This document shows, in pieces, positions 16,874 to 25,470 of a stretch of 42,835 nt of DNA. The stretch spans positions 1 through 42,835 of IMG/VR virus record IMGVR_UViG_3300023220_000359; one strand, 5' to 3'. Every line of letters starts with the position of its first letter. The stretch's first letter is position 1. The notes beneath the pieces are model-generated. The model had not been told where the DNA came from. It saw nothing but the letters and a program-made list of their open reading frames with translations, and did no database searches. The position numbers and the translations under genes are program-made. The DNA comes from a virus.

Positions 16874-18102
16874 TGGCACTTTTAAGTAGAATCAAAATCT
16901 GGGTAACAGGAGAAATACTTACTGCTTCAGACCTGAATGCAGAATTTGATAATATAATAGATAGCGGATTAACTAACGTAAATATTATAGGAAGTTCTGC
17001 AGACGTAACTGCAATGAGAGTCGTAGTGGATCCAGGTGAAGTGGGAAGCGAGAGTCTTGCTTCAAATAATACTGGCGAAGTTCAGAGACTCAGGAATTTA
17101 ATTAAAGAAATTACAGGCAAGACTCAATGGTACGAGACTCCCCCATTTAATTTAGCAAATACACTACTCACAACTACTGCTACTAATCCTAGTGTGGCTA
17201 GTGGAGTAAGACTCATCCTTGCTGATACAAGTGGTGGAGGATTTACAATTCAGAAACTTCAGAATGGAGTAGCTAATCAGATAGTCACAATTTATAAGAC
17301 AGATAATTCTAACGCACTTACTATTGCTGATAATGGTACAGGTTCTGGACAAGCTATTAATACACATACAGGGATTGACGTAGTAATTGAGAGTACGAGA
17401 CGCGGTGGTACGGACCTGATTTTTGATAGTGCTGCAGGATTCTGGGTAATGATGGATCGAATCGTCTCTACTCAGGACATAGATTCACTGGCCGTTACTA
17501 ACGCAAAGATTGGTGTAGGCGCTGTTACTGCAGATGAAATAGGGGCACTTGCTGTTGAGACCGCAAAAATTAACTCCCTCGCAGTAACGAATGCCAAGAT
17601 TGCAGTAGGGGCAGTGACTGCTGACGAGTTAGGTGCTTTAGCTGTAGAGACAACCAAGATTAATTCCCTGGCTGTCACTACAGCTAAGATTGCTGATGAT
17701 GCAGTCACAAGTGCGAAGATACTTATAAATTCAGCCAGTGACAGTATTGCTTCCTTCGTTACAGCTAATGCAACATTTCAAGATTCAGGTTTATCTGTAA
17801 TTATTGCGCCTGATTCCGAAGCTTTTATTACTCTTAATGGCCAAGCTACTACAGCAGGTTTCCTAAGGGTGGACGGTGTGGATGTGATGGAATTACAGGT
17901 TCAGAGAGATGGTACGGGAATCTATACTACAAGAGTAAAAGGTGCAGCAACAGGAGCTACGACAGAATTCCCTCTGTCTATAGGGTTCCAAGATGGTGGG
18001 AGTGGATCAGCTACTTACACTGTAAAAATACGAAGGGTTTCAGGTTCGGGGGGCAGTGTGGAACTTATTGCGCCTTTATTACGGGTAGCAGATATAAGGT
18101 AG
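16873..18102 (+). CDS. Tail fibre/stalk protein with decapeptide-like repeats
   Basis: 409 residues. The N-terminus (WVTGEILTASDLNAEFDNII) is the usual virion-anchoring start of podovirus fibre proteins. Residues about 203-283 form tandem repeats of about 30 residues, each three units of 10, such as SLAVTNAKIGVGAVTADEIG, that should fold as a trimeric beta-helical or coiled shaft. The C-terminal 120 residues form a beta-rich head (IIAPDSEAFITLNGQATTAG). Likely a receptor-binding or appendage-bearing fibre. Confidence 0.75.
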   Translation: MALLSRIKIWVTGEILTASDLNAEFDNIIDSGLTNVNIIGSSADVTAMRVVVDPGEVGSESLASNNTGEVQRLRNLIKEITGKTQWYETPPFNLANTLLTTTATNPSVASGVRLILADTSGGGFTIQKLQNGVANQIVTIYKTDNSNALTIADNGTGSGQAINTHTGIDVVIESTRRGGTDLIFDSAAGFWVMMDRIVSTQDIDSLAVTNAKIGVGAVTADEIGALAVETAKINSLAVTNAKIAVGAVTADELGALAVETTKINSLAVTTAKIADDAVTSAKILINSASDSIASFVTANATFQDSGLSVIIAPDSEAFITLNGQATTAGFLRVDGVDVMELQVQRDGTGIYTTRVKGAATGATTEFPLSIGFQDGGSGSATYTVKIRRVSGSGGSVELIAPLLRVADIR

Positions 18103-18106
18103 GGAC

Positions 18107-18643
18107 ATGGCTAAACCAGGTGAGATAAGACGATTAAATGAACTCCTTGAACAGCAAGCATCACAGAGGGATCCGTTCCGTAATCCTCGAATGGTTTCTG
18201 CAAGACAGCAAGGAATGGAAGCCTTGCAGCCGGGAACTTCTCCGGGTGAAGAAGCAGCACCTCAAGTATCCTTACTGGATGCACGACAAGAAGCTCCCCA
18301 GGCAAGTCTACAGGAATTTATCACAAGCAGAGATCCGCAAGAACAAGGCAGAATGCAACAAACTAAAGTGCCAGGGCAACTTCAGGATATCGGACTTGGA
18401 GAGTTAGCTGAAGGACTCAGCTTTAATAAGATGGGAAGATTGAATCTAATGCTTAGATTACGAGAACGATTTGGAGACGACTTTTTCCAGAATGAATCTG
18501 CAAGAAATGCAATAGCTATTTTTGATCGTGCACTGAGTACTGATGAGCAAGAGCAGGAAGAGGAAATGCAATCAATGTTTTCCTCTGCTGATAGGACTTT
18601 GGAAGAGCTTTTTCGAATGGATCAACAGGGAGTAAGAACCTAA
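18107..18643 (+). CDS. Internal virion/ejection-type protein, paralogue of 19808-20080
   Basis: 178 residues, behind AGGGAC. The first 100 residues are Gln/Pro-rich and disordered. Residues about 104-150 (LGELAEGLSFNKMGRLNLML, then RLRERFGDDFF) match the small protein at 19808 (shared FN-x2-G-[RK] and R-x-RFG). The tail is acidic. Position after the fibre and among internal proteins suggests a protein carried in the virion and ejected with DNA. The shared module may be a docking domain. Confidence 0.55.
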   Translation: MAKPGEIRRLNELLEQQASQRDPFRNPRMVSARQQGMEALQPGTSPGEEAAPQVSLLDARQEAPQASLQEFITSRDPQEQGRMQQTKVPGQLQDIGLGELAEGLSFNKMGRLNLMLRLRERFGDDFFQNESARNAIAIFDRALSTDEQEQEEEMQSMFSSADRTLEELFRMDQQGVRT

Positions 18644-19038
18644 TGTATTTAAGATCTTACATACCTTTTCACCATGAGAAGTTGGTTAAGCAGTGGTGGG
18701 AGAGTAGGCAAAATATAGAATTTCCTGCCCGACTGCTGTCTGACACAGGAATGGTAGCATATCATGAGAGTAGGCCAGTAGCTGCCGCATTTCTCTACCT
18801 AACAAACAGTAAAGTAGCCTGGATAGGTTGGCCAATCTCTGATCCAGAGAGTGATGCAGAAGTGAGAAGTGAAGCACTGAATGCAGTATTTGAAAATTTA
18901 CAGAGTGAAGCTAGACGTAACGGACACGAATTAATTTTCACTATTTCAGGTATTCCCGCTCTACAAAAACGCCTGGAAGGGTTAGGATATGTTGTGGCTG
19001 ATGAGGGAATAAATCAATACTTCAAGGAGTTAGTGTAA
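18643..19038 (+). CDS. GNAT-like acetyltransferase
   Basis: 131 residues. The layout fits the GNAT fold: GMVAYHESRPVAAAFLYLTN (beta2-3), VAWIGWPISDPES (beta4), the helix ALNAVFENLQSEARRNGHEL and a C-terminal PALQKRLEGLGYVVADEG. The usual acetyl-CoA pyrophosphate loop (Q/RxxGxG/A) is not clear, so activity is uncertain. Small GNATs occur inside virion gene blocks of several podoviruses, where their substrate is unknown. It is coupled to both neighbours (TAATG). Confidence 0.65.
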   Translation: MYLRSYIPFHHEKLVKQWWESRQNIEFPARLLSDTGMVAYHESRPVAAAFLYLTNSKVAWIGWPISDPESDAEVRSEALNAVFENLQSEARRNGHELIFTISGIPALQKRLEGLGYVVADEGINQYFKELV

Positions 19039-19808
19039 TGGGAACAGCAGCAGCAGTAGTGGCAGGCGTAGCAGTAGTTGCCGGTGTAGCAGGTTCGGTA
19101 ATACAAGCAGGAGCAGCTAGAGACGTTGCAGCAGCTCAGGGGGCAGCAGCAGAAGCAGAACTTGCCGAAGCGCGAAGAACCCGAGAATTAGCGCTGGAAG
19201 CTGCTGAGCCAAGTCCTGAAGAACTGGCACAAATAGATAGGGCAATAGAACTTAACGAACAAGATATTGCAAGGAAAGAGAGACTTATTGAGTCTGCTGA
19301 TCCGGCAATAATTGAATCCGGAAAGCAGGCATTGCAATTGCTTCGTGGTGAAGAAGCCAGAACTCTGGATCCAATTCGTAGGCAGAGGCAGGAAGACAGA
19401 CAAAGGTTGCAGGATACCCTTCAGTCACAACTAGGTACCGGTTTTGCTACCAGTACGGCTGGAATTCAGGCACTGAATGATTTTGATCAGGGAACTGACT
19501 CCCTTCTAGCACAGGAGCAGGACAGGTCTTTAGGTAGATTACTGGGAGTTGCAGAGAGAACCACTCAGCAACAGACTCTTGCAAGAAGTGCTACCAGAGC
19601 AGGTAATCTGGCTAGCCTGATTGCCGCACCTTCACGAAGAAGAGTTGCAGCTATCACTCAAACTCCACTTACCGAGTTTGCTGGAGCGCCTTTCGTAGAA
19701 CAAGCAGGAAGAGCAAGAGCTGAGCAACAGCTTGCTGGTGGGGTTACTCAGGCAGTGACTAGTGCAACTACATTAGGTGCAATACTCGGGACACGTGAGG
19801 CAGGATAA
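19038..19808 (+). CDS. Internal virion protein with N-terminal glycine-zipper membrane segment
   Basis: 256 residues. Residues 4-28 are Ala/Val/Gly-rich (AAAVVAGVAVVAGVAGSVIQ), a likely membrane-inserting segment. A long Ala/Glu/Arg coiled coil follows (LAEARRTRELALEAAEPSPE, then RRQRQEDRQRLQDTLQSQLG). This matches podovirus ejection proteins (P22 gp7/gp20 or T7 gp14 type) that leave the head and help DNA cross the envelope. It overlaps the previous stop by one base. Confidence 0.65.
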   Translation: MGTAAAVVAGVAVVAGVAGSVIQAGAARDVAAAQGAAAEAELAEARRTRELALEAAEPSPEELAQIDRAIELNEQDIARKERLIESADPAIIESGKQALQLLRGEEARTLDPIRRQRQEDRQRLQDTLQSQLGTGFATSTAGIQALNDFDQGTDSLLAQEQDRSLGRLLGVAERTTQQQTLARSATRAGNLASLIAAPSRRRVAAITQTPLTEFAGAPFVEQAGRARAEQQLAGGVTQAVTSATTLGAILGTREAG

Positions 19809-20080
19809 TGAGCAGGCCAGATAAGGAAGAACTTCCAGCAACACTCGGCGAACTAATGGGAAAGAAAACTGCCCTGCAGAGTCTCGAAGACTTGCCTGAG
19901 GTACTTGGAGAGAAAATGCCTGAGATGGAATTTAATGCTGTAGGGAAGATGAGACTACTTAAGGCACTAAGGAACAGGTTCGGACAGGGATTCAGGAATC
20001 TCCCAGGAGTGACTAAGATACTTAAAGACTTCGATCAGGAAGTTAGAATTAATACTGTAATACGAAAAAACAGGAGATAA
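19808..20080 (+). CDS. Small internal virion-type protein, paralogue of 18107-18643
   Basis: 90 residues. Residues about 33-75 (LGEKMPEMEFNAVGKMRLLK, then ALRNRFGQGF) align with the C-terminal domain of the 18107 protein without its long disordered arm. It has a basic C-terminus. TAATG coupling to the ejection protein before and closeness to the next one indicate a common complex. No further domain recognised. Confidence 0.55.
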   Translation: MSRPDKEELPATLGELMGKKTALQSLEDLPEVLGEKMPEMEFNAVGKMRLLKALRNRFGQGFRNLPGVTKILKDFDQEVRINTVIRKNRR

Positions 20081-20083
20081 GTA

Positions 20084-21286
20084 ATGGCACGATCATTAAG
20101 TCAAATGCTTCTAGCAGGTGGAGGGCAACCTGGCGGGGGCACTAACGTATTCACTCAGGCACAGAGGGGAATACAGACAGGCTTGCAGTTAGCACGAGCC
20201 GTAGAAGGAATAGATGCACAGAGAGCGCAGGCCAAGACACAGAGGTTTCAGGCAGAGACTGCTAAACTCAATTTTCATAATAAAGGTATAGATTCTATTA
20301 TTACTGCAACCACTCCTGCTATAGCCAAGAGAAAGGGAAAGCTATATTTTAATTCTTCAAAGAATGCTAAAAGTCCTATATCTGAAGGTTTTATAGCAGA
20401 ATTGATAGAACAGCCCGAGAGAGCATTTGAAATGAAAGCAGATGTAGAATTTATATTGGCAAACCCTTCACTTAGTGCAAAACAAAAGTCAGCTCTAACG
20501 CAGGATTTGTTCAAAAAGTTTGCTGAAGAAAATGGTTTTAGAGAAGTTTCACTAGTAGCTAAGCAAGTACGACAAGCATTAGAAAAACAAACTGCCAGAA
20601 AAGAGACTCGTGAAGCACGTAGAGAAGCAAGAGAAACAAGAGCAGAAGTTACACTCTCTAAAAGTTTAGTGAAAGCACAGACTGACTTCGAAAAGAAAGT
20701 GGAGAATGAAAGGCGGAGACTTGAAGGAGTAAGCACGATTAAGGCGCTTCTTGAATCAGGTGGACCTATCAGCCAGAACGTAGCACAGTTTCAGTTAGCC
20801 AGGTTAGCTCAAGGAGCGGGAGTACTTACGGATAAAGATATTACGAGACTTGGAGGATCCAGAGCGATTCGGAATCGTGTAGAGAGTGCAGTGCGAACTG
20901 CCGTAGAAGGTAAACCTCTTACTCCTGCAGATACTGCAGAATTGCTGAAAATTGTAAATCTATTCGACACAAGACTTAACGAACAGGTGCGGACTAAGGC
21001 AAGTTCCTTTGCCAGAGGTAGAAGTAAGGCACTAAGAGAAACAGAAGCGAGAATACTTGAAGTACTTGATATCGTTCCTCCGACGCAAGAACTGGCTGAC
21101 ACAGTTCCTCCTACAGGTCCCCTGGATGTAGAAGCTTTTATTAAAAGTAAGAATCTTTCTACGGAACAAGCACAAGCATTCAGACAAGCAATACAACCTC
21201 CAGTAGCAGCGCAGGAACCACCACAACGCAGCAGAGGACCAATTCCTGCACAACTCACACAATCTCCAGAACTACCAGGGAGATAA
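20084..21286 (+). CDS. Large internal virion (ejection) protein
   Basis: 400 residues. A Gly/Gln start (LLAGGGQPGGGTNVFTQAQR) leads to long helices, a highly charged coiled coil (RKETREARREARETRAEVTL) and a Pro/Gln-rich C-terminus. No enzyme motif. By size, composition and position between other internal proteins it resembles podovirus core or ejection proteins. The antisense ORFs here are codon shadows. Confidence 0.6.
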   Translation: MARSLSQMLLAGGGQPGGGTNVFTQAQRGIQTGLQLARAVEGIDAQRAQAKTQRFQAETAKLNFHNKGIDSIITATTPAIAKRKGKLYFNSSKNAKSPISEGFIAELIEQPERAFEMKADVEFILANPSLSAKQKSALTQDLFKKFAEENGFREVSLVAKQVRQALEKQTARKETREARREARETRAEVTLSKSLVKAQTDFEKKVENERRRLEGVSTIKALLESGGPISQNVAQFQLARLAQGAGVLTDKDITRLGGSRAIRNRVESAVRTAVEGKPLTPADTAELLKIVNLFDTRLNEQVRTKASSFARGRSKALRETEARILEVLDIVPPTQELADTVPPTGPLDVEAFIKSKNLSTEQAQAFRQAIQPPVAAQEPPQRSRGPIPAQLTQSPELPGR

Positions 21287-21287
21287 A

Positions 21288-23570
21288 ATGGCTAGAGCAC
21301 TAGAGACACCTTTTGCAGCAAGACCTGAAGCATTAGCTGCTCCAGTACCGGGACAAGATCAAGCTCTGGAACAACTAGAAGCAGCACAAAGACTTCCTGC
21401 CGCAGCTCCTGCACCAGATCCAGAACTTCAGACATTGATTGAAGAATTCCGTGCACAAGAGGTACAAGCACAGGCAGCACCAGATCCCAAGATTCAGGCA
21501 CTGGTACAGGAATTCCAGACACAGGAAGTGGCACCAGGTACTGCACTTACTTTCGGCGAAAGAGCAAAGTTCTCCTTCCCGACTACAGAGAAAGAACAGA
21601 GAAGTTTCCTTGAAGGACTGCCTGGAGTGACTAATGTGACTAAGAAAGGTGACGACTTTACAATCACTAGAGAAGGTAAGACACAGAGAGTAGATCCAGA
21701 CGAGTTCGAATTCTTCAATGACCTGTTTGCAGATTTGGCTCGTCCTGCAGTAGAGACTGTTGCTGCATTCGGTACTGAAGCTGCCTTACTTCCACTTGCT
21801 GCAGGAACTGTAGCTGCTTCAGGCGGTGTAGCCGCACCTGCCGTAGTGCCTGCAGTATTTGCTGCTGGTGGAGCTGCTGCAGACCTTGCAGGTAATTTCG
21901 TACAGGAAGAGATTCTGGGAATTCCAATAGATCCAGAGAGAAGTAGAGTTGCAGAATTTGGACTCAGTACTATTTTCTCTGGAGTGCTTGGAGGACTAGG
22001 AAACAAGTTTGCACGATCCCTTGAGAGATTCGGTGCGCGTAAGGCTGAAGACTTAAAGAATGCTGCTTCCAGTAGCGAGAAATTTAGAGCTTCAGCAGAC
22101 GAATTTACAGTACTGGCTGATGAATTAGCTGAGTCAGGCCTGGACGTAACAGTAACCGGAGTAGACGGTAAGCCGCTTCGGGTTGCAGTAAGTACCCTGG
22201 ATCAAAATACCAGTGAAGGGAAAGAACTTGCATCTTTCTTGAACAGGAATGAAACACTCAAGGATATAGAATTCCAGTTTGTGCGTAAGGGAGAAGAGAC
22301 ACTTGATGAATTTATAAATCTAGCCACTGACGGTAATGCGACAAGCATTAAGCAATTCTCGGAGTTAGCAAACAGACAGCCTAAGATAGCAAATAAAGTA
22401 GGTAATTTCGTAAATAATATTCGTGATATAGAAGGAAAGAGAATTGGAGAATTTAAACAAAGAGCAGGTGAGACACTTACTGACGTACCTCAGGCAGCTC
22501 CAGCAATTAAAGGCGCAGTAGATGATATTGCAGAACTTCTGGATATCCCGGCAGATGGGGACTTAATTGCTGGAATGAATATCGAAGATTTTGCAGAACG
22601 ATTGGGACTGGAAGCAGAGTCTGTAGCTGCCAAGGCATTGAAGAGACAACTTGCTATTTTACAGCGGGGATTTGAGCGAGGTGGAGTTCGTATTGCTGAA
22701 GTAGAGAATGCTGTGCGAAGACTGAGTCCTTTCTTTGGTACTAAATCACTCCGCGAGGATAAGAATCTGAACAGACTCTTTAGTGCAGTAACTTCTGCAG
22801 TAAGAGAAGAACGTAGAAATATTATTGAAGCTAACTTACCTCAGGAATTGAAAGGACAATTCAGGGGAGCAATGCGAAGATTCAGTGAGATTCAAAGTTC
22901 TGTAGATAAGTTTCAGACGTTACTTCAAACGGAGGGAATCTCTTCTACCAAATTTATTGATTCTATTTTTAAATCCAGTAGGGCTGACGCAGTGCCTAGG
23001 TTCAGGGCACTTAAGGGGCTTCTTGAAAAAGAGAATCCCGGCTTGTGGGATGAATTAAACGGGGAACTATTCAACCAGGCAATCCTTGAAGCAAGTAAGG
23101 GAGGTACCCAGAGACCTACTATGACAGGAATTAATACTGCACTAAGGAAAATAGATCCAGAGATTAAGCAGGAAATTATCTCGCGTAGTCCCTTTAAATT
23201 AAAAGATTTGAATAATCTGTTTCGATTTGGAGAGCGGTCCGAGAAGGCTTTGGCTCGGGGACTTAAGCCTGGAGAACTTGAAGCAATCACTGATGGATTG
23301 ATTGGAATTACTTCTCCCTTCCGTAACGCTAAACTCCGTTCTGCAAGAAACATAATTCGGGCAGCATTTGGTAAAGGTGATCCAGAGAAGTTACTCAGTC
23401 AGGCAGGCCTAGAGAAATTTATTCGCACGGGAAATCTGGAAGAGAAAAAAACAGCCCGAATGTTACTTAACGTACTACGTACCACGAGTAAGCCAGTAGT
23501 AAGAAGACCTGTAGAATTTGGTAGAAGAGCGCTAGAGGCAGAGGCTAGAGAGGAAGCAAGAGAAGAATGA
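21288..23570 (+). CDS. Very large internal virion (ejection/core) protein
   Basis: 760 residues, the largest structural protein. The N-terminal 82 residues are Ala/Pro/Gln-rich and hold a duplicated 18-residue motif (PDPELQTLIEEFRAQEV and PDPKIQALVQEFQTQEV). A compact piece at 90-150 is followed by an Ala/Gly-rich hydrophobic stretch (about 158-201) able to enter membranes. Long helices fill the rest. No lysozyme or transglycosylase residues seen. Probably the main ejected core protein. Confidence 0.65.
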   Translation: MARALETPFAARPEALAAPVPGQDQALEQLEAAQRLPAAAPAPDPELQTLIEEFRAQEVQAQAAPDPKIQALVQEFQTQEVAPGTALTFGERAKFSFPTTEKEQRSFLEGLPGVTNVTKKGDDFTITREGKTQRVDPDEFEFFNDLFADLARPAVETVAAFGTEAALLPLAAGTVAASGGVAAPAVVPAVFAAGGAAADLAGNFVQEEILGIPIDPERSRVAEFGLSTIFSGVLGGLGNKFARSLERFGARKAEDLKNAASSSEKFRASADEFTVLADELAESGLDVTVTGVDGKPLRVAVSTLDQNTSEGKELASFLNRNETLKDIEFQFVRKGEETLDEFINLATDGNATSIKQFSELANRQPKIANKVGNFVNNIRDIEGKRIGEFKQRAGETLTDVPQAAPAIKGAVDDIAELLDIPADGDLIAGMNIEDFAERLGLEAESVAAKALKRQLAILQRGFERGGVRIAEVENAVRRLSPFFGTKSLREDKNLNRLFSAVTSAVREERRNIIEANLPQELKGQFRGAMRRFSEIQSSVDKFQTLLQTEGISSTKFIDSIFKSSRADAVPRFRALKGLLEKENPGLWDELNGELFNQAILEASKGGTQRPTMTGINTALRKIDPEIKQEIISRSPFKLKDLNNLFRFGERSEKALARGLKPGELEAITDGLIGITSPFRNAKLRSARNIIRAAFGKGDPEKLLSQAGLEKFIRTGNLEEKKTARMLLNVLRTTSKPVVRRPVEFGRRALEAEAREEAREE

Positions 23571-23881
23571 CTTATATAGATGAAGAGAGTAGACTTGAAT
23601 TTCACAAAAGTAACTCCCTACTTCAAATGGTCTGTCAGATCTTTGAGTCTTTCTGTTTCATCCAGGGTTTGATGCCTGAATTTATAGAATTACTGGATGA
23701 AGATACGGCACTACTCGGACTTCCTAATGCAGAGGAAGCACAAGCAGAAGATCTAATGCAGAAAATAAATTCCCAGTTCCTTCGTATTGATGGGGCACTT
23801 ACTTGCTCAATGATGGATAAGGAGTGGGGATTGTTCCGGATCTTTGTAACCAAGCCTGGGGACTTACTGTATGTTAACTGA
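23567..23881 (+). CDS. Hypothetical protein at end of late operon
   Basis: 104 residues, ATGA overlap with the large internal protein. Acidic and helical (ELLDEDTALLGLPNAEEAQA), ending in strands (WGLFRIFVTKPGDLLYV). No known domain. It converges with the leftward metallopeptidase-like gene, whose stop is two bases away, and no terminator hairpin is visible between them. Confidence 0.55.
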   Translation: MTYIDEESRLEFHKSNSLLQMVCQIFESFCFIQGLMPEFIELLDEDTALLGLPNAEEAQAEDLMQKINSQFLRIDGALTCSMMDKEWGLFRIFVTKPGDLLYVN

Positions 23882-23882
23882 A

Positions 23883-24245
23883 TTACCTGTGTTTATTATT
23901 TCTAGCTTCATTTATTAACCAGGTTACTAAATAAGCCAAAGGCTCATCATTGTCACAATCTATGTGCACACCTGAAGTGTTGAGGCATCTTAAAGCTACG
24001 TGAATACATTCATGTGCAAGTGAGGCACTATTCTTTTTATCTTCTACCCAAATGTATGACCTTCTTTCACCCCAATTACTGAATGCATGAGCCATAGGTT
24101 TACGTTCTGGAGGTTCACTACTTTCCCAATACCTAATAGCTTCACGAAACCTTTCCCACTTACAGCCAAGTAAAAAATTAAATTCCCATTTCCATGTTTT
24201 ATTATACGCTTCAATGTATGTAGTAGTTTTATATTTTCTTTTCAT
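23883..24245 (-). CDS. HExxH zinc metallopeptidase-like protein
   Basis: 120 residues. Residues 76-83 read LAHECIHV: H78, E79 and H82 make an HExxH zinc site, and E101 in NDEPLAYL is well placed as a third ligand. This is a minimal zincin-like core without a secretion signal, like small phage proteins of unknown target. It is the last gene of the leftward replication operon, behind GAGGGAATA and 7 bases after the helicase stop. Peptidase activity is inferred. Confidence 0.65.
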   Translation of the reverse strand: MKRKYKTTTYIEAYNKTWKWEFNFLLGCKWERFREAIRYWESSEPPERKPMAHAFSNWGERRSYIWVEDKKNSASLAHECIHVALRCLNTSGVHIDCDNDEPLAYLVTWLINEARNNKHR

Positions 24246-24252
24246 TATTCCC

Positions 24253-25470
24253 TCAATCCAGTGGTGCAGTATCTATCACCTGCACACAAATAATACCTTC
24301 AGTCATTACTGTTTTAATTTTTCTAAGTATCCGCAACTGATTAATCGCTCTGGTTACGTCACTTGCATCTTCAAATATAAACTTGCTTCTGATATTTTCA
24401 GTAGGGAGAGGGTCAGATCCCATACTTCGTAGTGCATTCCATACTCTGACCAGGAGCTTACCTGATTCTCGCATCGTAGCTTTCTGGAATGCTCCCTCCA
24501 TGTCCTTCTCCAGTCCCTCAATCATCACTGTGGCATCTTCCAGTACTTTCCTGTTAAGGAGTAGGGCACCGTTACGTGATGCCTGTAGGACCTGTGAGAG
24601 CTTCAGACAGTGCCACAATTTCCTTGCGTAGTAACCTATCATTAAATGCCCAGGATTCTTTTCTATAAAATATTTATTTTTTTCATCCAGTTCGTCGAAA
24701 GCATCCTTGAAGCCCCGGGTAGTCTCGAACTCTCCCTGCAAGTGATTTATCTCTACCAGATCGTCAATTAGTTTCTGTTTCATGCCCCGAGTACTCGGAG
24801 TTTTCTTCCAGCCGAAGGAACGTTCTGGTCTTCCCTTCTGCACTACGAAGATAATTCGTGATGCGAATCCTGAATCCAGATTTTCCTTACCTATAGAATC
24901 TACGAGCCAGACTGGAGTACTACAGGCAAGCATATTTATGCAGGGATTAAAGATCTTGGTCTCTTCATTTTTTAGCCGCTTAAGCCAGGCAGCATCCTGA
25001 TTCCATCCTTCAGGTCCACAGTCATAGAGGTCGGTTAGATTCTGGATAAGCATATTCTGCATATCACCCTTGAGAGTTACTGCTGCCTCACTAGAGTAGA
25101 GATACACTGCAGAGTGTGCGTAAGCCAGTCCTTGATACTCGAAGCTTTTCCTTGCTCCTACAGTGCGTAATTCATCGATTAGTCCTGCAGTAGTCATCTG
25201 TGCTGCAGCAAAAGTTACTCCATCTACATTCTGTAGTAGAGATACTGCCTGACGAGATGAGGAAGATTTCTTGGCTAGTCCTGGATCACCAATCAGACAG
25301 ATGAAGTGATTCGGATAGCAGGAAATTTGATCCTTGAAGTTGATCCAGACTTTACGCTCTAGTGCTGCAGCTACTGTACTGATAGCACTCCAGCGTAGGA
25401 ACTTCTCCGGAGCTTCTACGTACTGTGTGTAAGACATGAAGGCTTCTATGAAGTCTGAGTAGTTTCTCAC
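24253..25470 (-). CDS. DUF3987-like replicative helicase/primase-helicase ATPase
   Basis: 405 residues, GTG start in a GTGA overlap. A variant Walker A, LIGDPGLAKKSSS, lies at 59-71 (Ala for the usual Gly, with the KK-S form of DUF3987-type proteins). An acidic Walker B-like position is YLYSSEAA (E128). A sensor strand is INMLACSTP, and a probable arginine finger is R205 in DSGFASRIIFV. The C-terminus looks like a winged helix (VTRAINQLRILRKIKTVMTE). It probably unwinds DNA for the polymerase encoded just upstream. No separate primase was recognised. Confidence 0.72.
   Translation of the reverse strand: MRNYSDFIEAFMSYTQYVEAPEKFLRWSAISTVAAALERKVWINFKDQISCYPNHFICLIGDPGLAKKSSSSRQAVSLLQNVDGVTFAAAQMTTAGLIDELRTVGARKSFEYQGLAYAHSAVYLYSSEAAVTLKGDMQNMLIQNLTDLYDCGPEGWNQDAAWLKRLKNEETKIFNPCINMLACSTPVWLVDSIGKENLDSGFASRIIFVVQKGRPERSFGWKKTPSTRGMKQKLIDDLVEINHLQGEFETTRGFKDAFDELDEKNKYFIEKNPGHLMIGYYARKLWHCLKLSQVLQASRNGALLLNRKVLEDATVMIEGLEKDMEGAFQKATMRESGKLLVRVWNALRSMGSDPLPTENIRSKFIFEDASDVTRAINQLRILRKIKTVMTEGIICVQVIDTAPLD

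Noticed and set aside
21032-21262. Cys-rich antisense ORF suggesting a zinc protein
   Set aside because: Reverse of Ala/Gln codons; overlaps a well-supported gene and lacks initiation signals.
20275-22006. Long antisense ORFs under the internal virion protein genes (20275-20736, 20809-21258, 21494-22006)
   Set aside because: Mirror images of biased codon use in the true genes; Ser/Leu/Ala-rich, no ribosome sites, no coupling.
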